Of a stretch of DNA of 45,978 nucleotides, positions 32,171 to 40,888 are shown one piece after another; position 1 is the stretch's first letter; each line of letters begins with the position of its first letter. The notes under the pieces are model-generated. The model ran no database searches. It had not been told where the DNA came from and worked only from the letters and a program-made list of their open reading frames with translations. The position numbers and the translations under genes are program-made. Source of the stretch: Phytoplasma sp. (GTDB lineage: Bacteria; Bacillota_I; Bacilli_A; Acholeplasmatales; Acholeplasmataceae); the NCBI GenBank assembly GCA_012519065.1, contig JAAYQV010000033.1, positions 1-45,978 of the forward strand, written 5' to 3'.

Positions 32171-33085
32171 TTATTCGAATTTATCGTTATTTTGAATAAT
32201 ATTTTGACCGTTTAAAAAGTCTTTGGCACTAAGTTTTTTTCTACCTTGTTGTTGCAGAGTTAAAATTTGGATAGTGCCATCAAGCGTTGATACATAAATT
32301 TTTTTATCCTTAATATGTATGATACCAGGTGTGGTACTTACTATTATATCACTTTTTTCTGCTTCATAGATTTTTATTTGTGTTTGATTGACTACGGTGT
32401 AAGCACCCACGTTTGGTGATAAACCTTTTATTTTTCCTAAAACGAATTTCGTTTCTTTTTGCCAATCAATTTTTTCTTCTTCCTTTTTAATGGTATAAGC
32501 AAACGTTACTTCTGATTCATCTTGTTTTTCTTTTTTATAATTTCCAGTTAAAATATCATCTAAATGTTTTTCTAATAGTTCTTTGCCCGCTAAACTTAAT
32601 TTTTGAGATAAACTTTGGTAATCATCTGTTTTTTCAATAATAACTTCGCTTTTGGCAATCATATCTCCTGCATCCATTTTATAAACCATTTCCATTAATG
32701 TAACACCTGTTTTTTCTTCTCCATTAAACAGTGCATATTGAATAGGTGCTCCACCTCGATATTTTGGTAGTAAAGAACCATGTATGTTAATCGCAGGAAC
32801 TTCTTCTAATAGTGCTTTTGGTAAAATTTGACCATAGGCAGCTGTAATGATTAATTTAGGTTTCTTTGAAAGAATGTATGCATATTCATCTTTCATTTTA
32901 TGTGGTTGAAATATTTCAATGTTATGATTTATAGCAATTTGTTTGACTGGTGAAAACTCAATTTTTTGCTTTCGTCCTACTTTCTTATCAGGTTGAGTAA
33001 CAATTAGACCCACTGGATAATTTTTATCAATTAACATTTGCAAAATAGGTGCTGCAAACTCAGGGGTTCCCATAAATACAATCAT
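32171..33085 (-). CDS. fmt: Methionyl-tRNA formyltransferase
   Basis: This enzyme formylates initiator Met-tRNA using 10-formyl-tetrahydrofolate. It has 304 residues with the N-terminal Rossmann domain beginning MIVFMGTPEFAAPI. The catalytic region is NIHGSLLPKYRGGAPIQ (His and the folate-site sequence SLLPxxRG), with the conserved aspartate in MDAGDMI. A C-terminal OB-fold follows. It lies 18 bases after priA. In Bacillus def separates priA and fmt; here def is absent from that position. Confidence 0.97.
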   Translation of the reverse strand: MIVFMGTPEFAAPILQMLIDKNYPVGLIVTQPDKKVGRKQKIEFSPVKQIAINHNIEIFQPHKMKDEYAYILSKKPKLIITAAYGQILPKALLEEVPAINIHGSLLPKYRGGAPIQYALFNGEEKTGVTLMEMVYKMDAGDMIAKSEVIIEKTDDYQSLSQKLSLAGKELLEKHLDDILTGNYKKEKQDESEVTFAYTIKKEEEKIDWQKETKFVLGKIKGLSPNVGAYTVVNQTQIKIYEAEKSDIIVSTTPGIIHIKDKKIYVSTLDGTIQILTLQQQGRKKLSAKDFLNGQNIIQNNDKFE

Positions 33086-33103
33086 TTTGATTCCTTCTTT
33101 CTT

Positions 33104-35407
33104 TTAATATAATGTGCCATACTTATTAAAATAAACCTGCGTGTCTAACGCTTTATTTTGGTTTATAGTGTCTTCAAAATCTTCTGGTAATTTTTGATAC
33201 TTAAGTGTAATAATAGCTCGATACTTTTTGTTTCTTTTTTGAATTAAAGAAGGCGTTGGTCCTAAAACTGTTATATCACTTAATGATAGTATATCTTTAA
33301 TTCTATGCGCTTCTTGAAATGTTTTTAAGTATGATTCATTTTCTATAAGTAGTTGACTCATTTGTTGGTATGGTGGCATTTTTTGGATTCTTTTTTCATA
33401 CATTAACTGATTAATAAATCCTTTATAATCTCCTTTTATAGCGTTTTTTATTGCATAATGTGTTGTATCATAAGCTTGTATAACTACATCACCCTTTTTA
33501 TGCCTGCCTGATCGGCCTGAGGCCTGTGTGATGAGTTGAAATGTTTTTTCAGTAGCATGATGACTTGGAATTTTTAATAGTCCGTCTGCCATGATGATAC
33601 CTACTAAGGTCACATTAGGAAAATCTAGTCCTTTAGCAACCATTTGAGTCCCTAGCAAAATGTCTGCTTTTTTATTGAAAAAATCATCCCATATTTGTTC
33701 ATGGCTATTTTTCTTTAACGTTGTGTCGGCATCTAATCTAAGAACTTTGGCTGAAAAGTGTTTGTTTAATTGTTCTTCAATATATTCAATACCAACACCT
33801 ACTTCTTTTTTGGTTGGTTTATGACATGTTTTACAAGTTTTATCAAATGGTTCTTCATAGCCACAATGTTGACATTTTAAGATATTTTTTTGTTTATAAT
33901 ACGTTAGACTTATTTGACAGTTATCACACTTTGGAACATCGCCACAATGCCTACACATTACAAACGGTGCATATCCTTTTCTGTTCATTAAAATAATGAC
34001 TTGTTCTTTTTGACTCAGTGCTTGATTAATTTTTTCAAATAATTTATTTGAAAAAGGTGTAATGTTCCCTTTTTTTAACTCTTCTGTCATGTCTATAAGA
34101 TCTATTTTTACAGGTGTTTGATTGACTGCTTTTTCTTTAAGTTCTAATAGTTTATATTGCTTTTTTTCAACATTATAATATGATTCAATTGAAGGCGTTG
34201 CACTGCCTAAAATTAAAGGTATTTTATGATACTTAGCTCTTATTTTAGCAAGTTCTCTAGTATCATATGGGATTTTATCATCTTGGATATAGGAAGCATC
34301 ATGTTCTTCATCAATGATAATGAGCCCTAGGTCATCTATTGGTGAGAAAATAGCACTTCTAGTTCCTAAAATAATTTTAACTGTTTGGTCTTTGATGCTT
34401 TGATATTGGTCATATCGTTCTCCTGAACTTAATCCACTATGTAAAATAGCTACTTCTTCTTTTTCAAATCTTGCTTTTAGTCTTTGTGCTAGTGGCGCAA
34501 TGAGCATAATTTCAGGCACCAAAATTAATGTTTTTTTATTTTTAGAAAACATATCTTCAATTAGTTTAATGTATACTTCTGTCTTTCCTGATCCTGTAAT
34601 ACCATGTAATAAGTAAGTATGGTATTTATTTTGATCTATCGATTGATAGGCAATTTGTTGTGATGGGTTTAAAATAATTTTTTTATCTTCTAAATTAAAT
34701 AAATGGTTAATTTCTCTTTTAACAACTTCCTGTGTTTCAAGTAAAACGTTATTTTTAACAAGTGTACTAATAATTGCTGGTGTTGTTAGTTCTAAAGCTT
34801 CTTTTCTTAGCATAGGTTTTTCTAAGTTTTCTAAAAACTCTTGTTGTTTTTTTGTTATTTTTGCTGTATGGGTTTTATTTAGTGTATATAAGGTTTCTAA
34901 TTTTTCTTTTTGTCTGGGTAGTAAAATATTTTTAATGCTTACTATTTTTTGCTTTTCTAATCTTTTTAATTCTTGATAATAGACTCTATCTTTTGACGTT
35001 AATATCCATTGTAAATGGCGGTTAAATTTATCTTTTAAATGGCTAGGTATTTCATCGATTTTAATGAGTTGAACTTGTTTTTTATATTGCATAAGTAGTT
35101 CAGAAGGAATAATGGTTTCATATACTGCACTTTTGAGGACAAATGGCGTTTCTAGTAGATGATCTGCCAGTAAAAAAAGCTCCTCATCTAATGTAGGACT
35201 TATATCTAAAATAGATTCTATTTTACGTGTTGCATGAATACTTTCATTGATGATATTAACAACATATCCCATGCGTTTACTATTACCGAAAGGAACAATC
35301 ACTCTCATTCCTTTTTCAAGATCGTTGATCATGTCTTTTGGAATATGATAATCAAAATGTCTATTTATTTCATGCGCTTTTATATCAATCATTATTTGTG
35401 CTATCAT
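33104..35407 (-). CDS. priA: Primosomal protein N' (PriA helicase)
   Basis: This superfamily 2 helicase restarts collapsed replication forks by loading the DnaB/DnaI/DnaD machinery. It has 767 residues. An N-terminal 3'-end DNA-binding domain comes first. The helicase core has Walker A GITGSGKT and the DEEHD box. A zinc region with eight cysteines follows (CRHCGDVPKC, CDNC, CQHC, CKTC), and GRSGR marks motif VI. GGTGA lies eight bases before the ATG, with an extended -10 promoter just upstream. It is first of priA-fmt-pgpA-like-HD-GYP-like. Its loader partners dnaB and dnaI are also in this window. Confidence 0.97.
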   Translation of the reverse strand: MIAQIMIDIKAHEINRHFDYHIPKDMINDLEKGMRVIVPFGNSKRMGYVVNIINESIHATRKIESILDISPTLDEELFLLADHLLETPFVLKSAVYETIIPSELLMQYKKQVQLIKIDEIPSHLKDKFNRHLQWILTSKDRVYYQELKRLEKQKIVSIKNILLPRQKEKLETLYTLNKTHTAKITKKQQEFLENLEKPMLRKEALELTTPAIISTLVKNNVLLETQEVVKREINHLFNLEDKKIILNPSQQIAYQSIDQNKYHTYLLHGITGSGKTEVYIKLIEDMFSKNKKTLILVPEIMLIAPLAQRLKARFEKEEVAILHSGLSSGERYDQYQSIKDQTVKIILGTRSAIFSPIDDLGLIIIDEEHDASYIQDDKIPYDTRELAKIRAKYHKIPLILGSATPSIESYYNVEKKQYKLLELKEKAVNQTPVKIDLIDMTEELKKGNITPFSNKLFEKINQALSQKEQVIILMNRKGYAPFVMCRHCGDVPKCDNCQISLTYYKQKNILKCQHCGYEEPFDKTCKTCHKPTKKEVGVGIEYIEEQLNKHFSAKVLRLDADTTLKKNSHEQIWDDFFNKKADILLGTQMVAKGLDFPNVTLVGIIMADGLLKIPSHHATEKTFQLITQASGRSGRHKKGDVVIQAYDTTHYAIKNAIKGDYKGFINQLMYEKRIQKMPPYQQMSQLLIENESYLKTFQEAHRIKDILSLSDITVLGPTPSLIQKRNKKYRAIITLKYQKLPEDFEDTINQNKALDTQVYFNKYGTLY

Positions 35408-35424
35408 TTAATTTCACCATAAAT

Positions 35425-35433
35425 ATTATACCA
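35425..35433 (-). promoter_or_regulatory. Extended -10 promoter of priA operon
   Basis: TGG-TATAAT on the minus strand lies about 17 bases upstream of the priA start, so the 5' untranslated region is very short. The -35 region is not convincing. Confidence 0.65.
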
Positions 35434-35483
35434 TATTAAGAATGGATGAATGTTTTCTTTCTCTAGAAATCTAATTTAAAAAA

Positions 35484-35504
35484 ACACACCGTTTTAGGGT
35501 GTGT
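35484..35504 (-). terminator. Intrinsic terminator after rbfA
   Basis: A 7-bp stem (ACACACC / GGTGTGT) with a 7-base loop is followed on the minus strand by a seven-base T-run. It closes the rimP-rbfA operon. Confidence 0.9.
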
Positions 35505-35526
35505 ATTTCTAATTAGTTTTTATTGC

Positions 35527-35871
35527 TTACTTATTAATTGATTTTAATAATCCATCAATATGGTTTCCATAGGCTAATGCCTCATCATATTTAAATACTA
35601 AATTTGGAATCTTTCTCACATTTCTAATTTTTTTAGCTAATTCCATGCGAACTAACGCTTTTTTCTCTTCAATGATTTCATTGGCTAATTTAATAGTCTC
35701 TTTATCATCACTTAAGATTGTATAATAGACGGTTGCGAAAGATAAATCGTTTGTTACCTTAACTTCAGTTAGGTTAATATACCCGATTTTACCATTTTTA
35801 ATGACCTCATTAACAATGATGGCTAACTCTCTTTGAATTAAACTTGCTAATCTTTCAATTGTAATTGACAT
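35527..35871 (-). CDS. rbfA: Ribosome-binding factor A
   Basis: This small KH-like protein (114 residues) binds the 30S subunit during 16S rRNA maturation. The N-terminus (RLASLIQRELAIIVNEVI) and the pattern TEVKVTNDLSFATVYYTI followed by RKIPNLVFKYDEA are typical. It starts four bases after infB and ends the operon. Length and order match other Firmicutes. Confidence 0.95.
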   Translation of the reverse strand: MSITIERLASLIQRELAIIVNEVIKNGKIGYINLTEVKVTNDLSFATVYYTILSDDKETIKLANEIIEEKKALVRMELAKKIRNVRKIPNLVFKYDEALAYGNHIDGLLKSINK

Positions 35872-35875
35872 ATTT

Positions 35876-37696
35876 TTAAGCCTCCACTTCTTTTAGTTTG
35901 GATGCTTCTATTATATCACCAATTTTTAAATCGTTAAAGTTTTCGATTGATAACCCACATTCATAACCTTGTTTTACTTCTTTTACATCATCTTTAAATC
36001 GTTTTAATGAGGCTAATTTTCCTTCATAAATAACAATTCCATCTCTAATCACTCTAACTAAGGCTTCACGTCCAACTGTTCCATCTGTGACATAGCAACC
36101 TGCAATAGTTCCAATTTTACTTACCTTAAAGGTTTCTCTAACTTCAACTTGGCCTGTAACTACTTCTTCAAATGTTGGTTCTAACATTCCTTTTAAAGCT
36201 TTTTCAATATCTTCAATGATGCGATATACAACATTATATAAACGAATTTCAACGCCTTCATTTTCAGCGTGTTTTCTAACAGACGCAGTAGGTCTTACAT
36301 TAAATCCAATTAATATCGCTTCAGATGCTTTGGCTAAAGTAACATCACTTTCAGAAATTGCTCCAACACCCGCTCTAACAATATTAACTTTAAATCCCTC
36401 TACATCAATTTCTTGTAGCATACCTCTTAAGGCTTCAATAGATCCTTGAACATCACCTTTTAAAACAACGTTTAATTCTTTTTCTTGATCTTCTAAGTTG
36501 CTAAACATATTATCAAGGCTCTTTGGTTTAATCGCTTTTAATTCTAAATCTTTTTCACGTGATTCTCTTTTTTCTGCGACTTGTCTTGCAGTTTTTTCAT
36601 CGGTAAATACCATGAAAACATCTCCTGCTTGAGGTACTTTATTTAAACCCGTGATTTCAACTGGTGTTGATGGGCCTGCTTGTTCATAGCGTCTATTTAA
36701 ATCATCGGTCATAGTTCTAATTCTTCCATACGTACTACCTACAACTACGATGTCTCCAACTTTAAGTGTTCCTGTTTCAACAATAAAAGTTGCAAGCGGT
36801 CCTTTTGATTTGTCTAAACTAGCTTCAATAACTGTTCCTTTAGCTAATCTATTTGGGTTAGCTTTTAATTCTTCAATTTCACTTAATAAAATCACGATAT
36901 CTAATAACTCGTCTAATCCTTCACGTTTTAAAGCTGAAACCATTACATAAGGTGTTGTTCCACCCCATGCTTCTGGTAATAATCCGTGATTGGATAATTC
37001 TGACATAACACTATCTGGATTTGCTGCTGGTTTATCAATTTTATTGACTGCAACAATGATTGGTACTTTTGCAGCTTTAGCGTGTTCTAATGCTTCAATG
37101 GTTTGAGGCATAACACCGTCATCTGCCGCAACTACTAAAATACACATATCTGTTACTTTTGCTCCACGTGCTCTCATTTCTGTGAAAGCTGCGTGCCCTG
37201 GAGTATCAATGAAGGTAATTTTTTCTCCATTATGATTTACTTGGTATGCACCAATATGTTGTGTAATCCCACCTGCTTCGCCTTCTACCACTCTTGCTTT
37301 TCTAATTGAGTCTAATAAGGTGGTTTTCCCATGGTCAACGTGCCCCATAATTGTAATGATAGGTGGTCTTTTTTCTAAATCTTTCGCTTCATCAACGATT
37401 TCAAACTCATCAAATCTCGTGATATCAGTAATGACTTCATCTTCGATTTTAACGTCAAATTCTAAGCCTAAAAGTTCGATCGTTTCTCTATCTAAGGTTA
37501 AATTCACACTAGCCATCATACCTAGTTGCATTAATTTTTTGATTAAAACTGCATTTGAAATTCCAAAACCTGCTGCAACATCAGCAACTGTGTTATCGCC
37601 TTTAAATATATAAACTTTTTCTTCTTTTGTTTTAATCTCTCTTTTAACTGGGATATTAGATTTTCTAACATCTTTTTTTGACATTTTTTTAGCCAT
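35876..37696 (-). CDS. infB: Translation initiation factor IF-2
   Basis: This GTPase places initiator tRNA on the 30S subunit and promotes subunit joining. It has 606 residues, with a short N-terminal region compared with B. subtilis (about 715) but the IF2N module present ([18 protein letters not shown]). G1 is GHVDHGKT, G3 DTPGHAAF and G4 NKID. Domains II and III and the C-terminal fMet-tRNA-binding domain follow. GGAGTGAAGTAAA leads to the ATG. It is preceded by ylxQ at 15 bases. Confidence 0.98.
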   Translation of the reverse strand: MAKKMSKKDVRKSNIPVKREIKTKEEKVYIFKGDNTVADVAAGFGISNAVLIKKLMQLGMMASVNLTLDRETIELLGLEFDVKIEDEVITDITRFDEFEIVDEAKDLEKRPPIITIMGHVDHGKTTLLDSIRKARVVEGEAGGITQHIGAYQVNHNGEKITFIDTPGHAAFTEMRARGAKVTDMCILVVAADDGVMPQTIEALEHAKAAKVPIIVAVNKIDKPAANPDSVMSELSNHGLLPEAWGGTTPYVMVSALKREGLDELLDIVILLSEIEELKANPNRLAKGTVIEASLDKSKGPLATFIVETGTLKVGDIVVVGSTYGRIRTMTDDLNRRYEQAGPSTPVEITGLNKVPQAGDVFMVFTDEKTARQVAEKRESREKDLELKAIKPKSLDNMFSNLEDQEKELNVVLKGDVQGSIEALRGMLQEIDVEGFKVNIVRAGVGAISESDVTLAKASEAILIGFNVRPTASVRKHAENEGVEIRLYNVVYRIIEDIEKALKGMLEPTFEEVVTGQVEVRETFKVSKIGTIAGCYVTDGTVGREALVRVIRDGIVIYEGKLASLKRFKDDVKEVKQGYECGLSIENFNDLKIGDIIEASKLKEVEA

Positions 37697-37711
37697 TTTA
37701 CTTCACTCCTT

Positions 37712-37993
37712 TTATTTGACTAATAGCTCACTAAAGCCTTTATCAGTGATTCCAATCACCTTGACATTAAAGCCACCGATTGCTTTTGATAACTCCTCGC
37801 TATTTAGTCTTTCCAATACTTTTGTGTGATACGTATTGGCTTTATCATTTATTTTTTTCTTTGTATTCAAAGAAGCATCCGTTGCAAGGATAATTAAATA
37901 TAATTTTCCTTGTCTTAATGCGTGTATGACTTGGTCAGTTCCAAGAACTACTTTTTTAGCAGCATACGCTAATCCTAAATTATTTTGATTCAT
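37712..37993 (-). CDS. ylxQ: YlxQ, L7Ae-family RNA-binding protein
   Basis: This small (93-residue) protein has the L7Ae/L30e/S12e fold pattern (LGLAYAAKKVVLGTDQVIHALRQG at the start is typical). In Firmicutes YlxQ binds kink-turn RNA. Its location between rnpM and infB is conserved. The ATG overlaps the rnpM end by 14 bases in another frame. The biological partner RNA is not evident here. Confidence 0.92.
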   Translation of the reverse strand: MNQNNLGLAYAAKKVVLGTDQVIHALRQGKLYLIILATDASLNTKKKINDKANTYHTKVLERLNSEELSKAIGGFNVKVIGITDKGFSELLVK

Positions 37994-38249
37994 TGACTAA
38001 CTCCATCAATTCATCATATATATTTTTAGGAACTTCAACCTCTAGCTTTTTATCTAAGGCTTTATTTTTCCTCGCCAGTTCAATTACTTCTTTGCTCAAA
38101 GTTAAATACGCTCCACGCCCGTGTGCTTTTCCTGTTTTATCAACAGAAACTACGCCTTCCTTGGTGGCTGCTATTCTAATTAGTTCTTTTTTGTTTTTAA
38201 CTTCCTTAGTGACAACACACGTTCTTAAAGGTTGTTTTTTTACTTTCAT
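37980..38249 (-). CDS. rnpM: RNase P modulator RnpM (YlxR)
   Basis: This 89-residue basic protein of the YlxR family has the signature start PLRTCVVTKEVKNKKELIRI and the motif GRGAYL, where the family reads GRGAYLC/GRGAY. Members bind RNase P RNA and lower its activity in B. subtilis. GAAGGTGAT precedes the ATG. It lies 24 bases after nusA. Confidence 0.93.
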   Translation of the reverse strand: MKVKKQPLRTCVVTKEVKNKKELIRIAATKEGVVSVDKTGKAHGRGAYLTLSKEVIELARKNKALDKKLEVEVPKNIYDELMELVNESK

Positions 38250-38273
38250 AAAATCACCTTCTGTTTTTTATTT

Positions 38274-39350
38274 TTAATAAATAATGCCCTCTGCTTGCGC
38301 TTGTGATTCAGATTTTATGTCAATACTCCATTCTGAAGCTTGTACTGCAAGTTTAACGTTTTGTCCTAATTTACCAATAGCAAGGGATAATTGATCATCT
38401 GGTACAATTGCCAATGCGCTTTTTTCTTTAGGATTAACTTGTGTTACAGAAACTACTTTAGCTGGTTGAAGAGCATTTGCAATTAATTCCTGTTCATTAT
38501 CGCTCCAACGGAATAAGTCTATTTTTTCACCGCTTAATGTTTTAACAATTTCTCTAATCCTTGTTCCACCCTCACCAACGCATGCCCCGATTGGATCAAC
38601 TTTTGGATCATTAGATCTAACACCGATTTTACTTCTATCGCCTGCATCTCTAGAACTTCCCATGATATCAATAATTCCCTCTTTGATTTCTGGAACAAGT
38701 TCTTCAAGCAATCTTACCACTAATCTCTTATGCACTCTGCTGACAAATATTTTTGGCCATTTAGTAGTTGCTTGTACTTCTGTTACATAAACTCTGATAC
38801 GATCTCCTGGGTGAAAGTTATCACTTGGTAATGCCTCTTTTTTAGGTAGTAAAGTCGTCATTTCTTTTTCTAACTCTAAACGGTAAAAGCGGTCATCATG
38901 ATCAATTACTTTTGCTGAAATCATTTCATTTTCTAATGCTTTAAAATGCTCATAAATCATATCTTTTTGCTTTTTAGTTAATTCTTCATTAAATCTGCTT
39001 TTAAAATCTTTGATTGCATATAAGTTAAAATCTTTAGGGTCAACTTTTACTTCTAGTATTTGACCTGGTTTTACTTTCGATTTATATTCTTTTGCTTCTT
39101 CTACAGTAATTAATGTGTAATCTTTGTTAATATCTTGCTCAAGGTAATCTTCATCTAGGACAAAAAACTGCTTGTAAACTAGTATTTCGTTTTTATCCTC
39201 TTTAAATTCTACTCTACAACTTCTGACGTTGTGTGCTTTTTTACATCCTGCGATTAGTCCAGCTTCAAAAGCGTCAATAACTTGTTCTACAGTTAAACCA
39301 CGTTCTTCTGCAACGGCTTCAATTGTGTTAAAAAAATCTTTACTAATCAT
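38274..39350 (-). CDS. nusA: Transcription termination/antitermination factor NusA
   Basis: This RNA polymerase-associated factor affects pausing and termination. It has 358 residues: an N-terminal polymerase-binding domain (1-130), an S1 domain (about 135-200), then KH1 and KH2 (with GACVGEGGTRIREIV and LAIGKLGQNVKLA). There is no C-terminal acidic repeat, as usual in Firmicutes. AAGGAGA lies six bases before the ATG. It follows rimP by 11 bases. Confidence 0.97.
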   Translation of the reverse strand: MISKDFFNTIEAVAEERGLTVEQVIDAFEAGLIAGCKKAHNVRSCRVEFKEDKNEILVYKQFFVLDEDYLEQDINKDYTLITVEEAKEYKSKVKPGQILEVKVDPKDFNLYAIKDFKSRFNEELTKKQKDMIYEHFKALENEMISAKVIDHDDRFYRLELEKEMTTLLPKKEALPSDNFHPGDRIRVYVTEVQATTKWPKIFVSRVHKRLVVRLLEELVPEIKEGIIDIMGSSRDAGDRSKIGVRSNDPKVDPIGACVGEGGTRIREIVKTLSGEKIDLFRWSDNEQELIANALQPAKVVSVTQVNPKEKSALAIVPDDQLSLAIGKLGQNVKLAVQASEWSIDIKSESQAQAEGIIY

Positions 39351-39361
39351 GTTTTTTCTCC

Positions 39362-39799
39362 TTAAAATTTTATAGCTTTTCTTATTTGTGAAATCTTAGT
39401 ATACGGTATTTCTTTTTTTATTTTTTTACTTTTATCATTTACTTCAATTAACACAGTCTCTTCAGTAACGTTTAAAATTGTTCCGTGTCCCTTATAATAA
39501 TCAGAAACAACATAAACATATCCTTCAATATGGTCTTTAATTTCTTCTAACGTATTTAATGGTCTTTCTAACCCTACACTTGATACTTCAAGAAAAGCAC
39601 TTTCTGGTAAATCTTCATCGATTGCATTTGCTATTTTTTCATGCAGTGGTTCTATTAAATCGTGAGATAAATTTGTTTCATCCAGTAAAACTTCTAAAAT
39701 TTGAGCGCCAAATTCTTGTTTGAACTTAATACTATATATTTTATACCCATATTGATTAACAATTTCTGTGATGATTTGTTTTAATTTCTCAATATTCAT
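39362..39799 (-). CDS. rimP: Ribosome maturation factor RimP
   Basis: This protein helps assemble the 30S subunit. It has 145 residues from the ATG at 39797-39799 (MNIEKLKQII), which has GAGGTG at four bases; the frame extends four codons to a TTG that would fall on the ribosome site itself. The family pattern VSSVGLERPL is at about residue 79-88. It is first of rimP-nusA-rnpM-ylxQ-infB-rbfA. Confidence 0.95.
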   Translation of the reverse strand: MNIEKLKQIITEIVNQYGYKIYSIKFKQEFGAQILEVLLDETNLSHDLIEPLHEKIANAIDEDLPESAFLEVSSVGLERPLNTLEEIKDHIEGYVYVVSDYYKGHGTILNVTEETVLIEVNDKSKKIKKEIPYTKISQIRKAIKF

Positions 39800-39816
39800 T
39801 ACGCACCTCAATTAAA

Positions 39817-39843
39817 ATGAGCGAGAATCTTCGTCCCACTCAT
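39817..39843 (-). promoter_or_regulatory. Leader hairpin of the rimP operon
   Basis: The minus strand begins ATGAGTGGGA and ends TCTCGCTCAT, forming a 10-bp stem with two G-U pairs in RNA. It lies between the promoter and the rimP ribosome site. It lacks a following T-run, so it is not a simple terminator; it may stabilise the message or act in regulation of this operon. Confidence 0.5.
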
Positions 39844-39855
39844 CATTACATAGTA

Positions 39856-39884
39856 ATTATATCACTATCCTTATTTCATTTCAA
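39856..39884 (-). promoter_or_regulatory. Promoter of the rimP-rbfA operon
   Basis: A -35 TTGAAA (39879-39884) and an extended -10 TGA-TATAAT (39856-39861 plus 39862-39864) have a 17-base spacer on the minus strand. This is a strong promoter, divergent from znuA. Confidence 0.85.
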
Positions 39885-39911
39885 CTTTTTTTATTTTCTT
39901 TACACCTTTTA

Positions 39912-39928
39912 TTGCAAACGATTTGCAA
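39912..39928. promoter_or_regulatory. Probable Zur operator 1 (over the znuA -35)
   Basis: A perfect 7-3-7 inverted repeat, TTGCAAA-CGA-TTTGCAA, has its right half forming the -35 TTGCAA of the znuA promoter. A Fur-family repressor bound here would block RNA polymerase. The downstream operon encodes such a regulator, which supports Zur as the ligand-responsive protein; this is inference. Confidence 0.75.
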
Positions 39929-39952
39929 AAACGTCTGTCATTGTTGTATAAT
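39923..39952 (+). promoter_or_regulatory. Promoter of the znuACB-zur-coaD operon
   Basis: A -35 TTGCAA (39923-39928) and a consensus -10 TATAAT (39947-39952) are separated by 18 bases. The promoter lies between and within two inverted repeats. Confidence 0.75.
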
Positions 39953-39954
39953 GA

Positions 39955-39971
39955 TTGCGAATGATTTGCAA
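39955..39971. promoter_or_regulatory. Probable Zur operator 2 (at the znuA start site)
   Basis: A second 7-3-7 repeat, TTGCGAA-TGA-TTTGCAA, has one mismatch relative to a perfect dyad and covers the expected transcription start. Its centre lies 43 bases from that of operator 1, close to four helical turns, so both would be on the same face of the DNA. Confidence 0.7.
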
Positions 39972-39988
39972 TAAAAGGAGCTCGCATT

Positions 39989-40888
39989 ATGAAAAAAAAA
40001 TTATTTCTACTTTTATCTTTAATTTCTATCTTGTTATTATCCGGTTGTAAAAAGACAAATGAGCACAAAGATATTGTTGTTACAATGTTTCCACAATATG
40101 ATATTGTAAAACAAATTGTTGATGATAAAATCGGTGTTTCACTTATTACTCCTATTGGTACTGAGGTTCATGGATTTGAACCCACTAGTAAACAACTCAT
40201 AACTATTAAGAACAGTAAACTCTTTATCTTTACGAGTTATGAAATTGATACTTGGGTCACCGCTAGTTTAATAAAAGATATTAATCATTTAAATCTTTAT
40301 GAAAATTTTAGTCAAATTTCTTATCCAAATACATCAGATGTAGATTTTTCTCATTATTGGACTGATCCTATCATTTTTATAAATTTAATTGATGCTATCT
40401 TAGAACAACTTATTTTAATTGATAATGTTAATCAGTCTTTTTACATTAAAAATGCCAATGATTATAAAAATAAAATTTTAAGCCTTCATAATGAAATGGC
40501 AAATTATTTTGAAAATCAAAAGGGCACTATTTTCTTTGCTGGGCATAACTCGATGTTAAATTTTTCTAGTCGTTATCAATTGAAAATGATTACCTTACAT
40601 GAACATTTTGAACCAGATGCAGATTTAACAAGTCAACAATTAAAATCATTAGTTGACAAAATCAAAGCTTCTGATATTCACTTTTTATTTATTGGAGAAT
40701 TAGTTTCTACAAAAGTGGGTGAATCTATTAAAACTGCTTTAGGAACTAATTACCCTATAAGTATTTTAGAATTACATAGTTATCATAACATCACCTTACA
40801 GGACTATAACCAACAAACATCTTATTATGATTTAATGTTACGCAATTTTAATCATTTAAAATTAGCTTTGGGAGGATTACATGAATAG
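39989..40888 (+). CDS. znuA: Zinc ABC transporter substrate-binding lipoprotein
   Basis: This is a cluster A-I metal-binding protein anchored by lipid outside the membrane. It has 299 residues with a lipoprotein signal ending LLLSGC (C20). Metal ligands by position are H61 (EVHGFEP), H122 (SHYWTDP), H186 (AGHNSML) and E237. The third ligand is His, as in zinc-binding ZnuA/AdcA, whereas manganese-binding PsaA-type proteins have Glu there; this supports zinc. The long His-rich loop of E. coli ZnuA is absent. AAAGGAGCTCGCATT precedes the ATG. It overlaps znuC by eight bases. Confidence 0.93.
   Translation: MKKKLFLLLSLISILLLSGCKKTNEHKDIVVTMFPQYDIVKQIVDDKIGVSLITPIGTEVHGFEPTSKQLITIKNSKLFIFTSYEIDTWVTASLIKDINHLNLYENFSQISYPNTSDVDFSHYWTDPIIFINLIDAILEQLILIDNVNQSFYIKNANDYKNKILSLHNEMANYFENQKGTIFFAGHNSMLNFSSRYQLKMITLHEHFEPDADLTSQQLKSLVDKIKASDIHFLFIGELVSTKVGESIKTALGTNYPISILELHSYHNITLQDYNQQTSYYDLMLRNFNHLKLALGGLHE

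Noticed and set aside
37320-37613. Plus-strand 97-codon open frame opposite infB, and similar ones at 37993-38277, 31389-31673 and 15817-16116
   Set aside because: These lie antisense to strongly conserved genes, have no ribosome site or family pattern, and are serine/isoleucine-rich as expected for the reverse strand of A-rich coding DNA.
39871-40068. Minus-strand 65-codon open frame across the znuA promoter
   Set aside because: It runs antisense through the znuA signal peptide, both operators and the promoter, has no ribosome site, and its composition is that of chance in AT-rich DNA.
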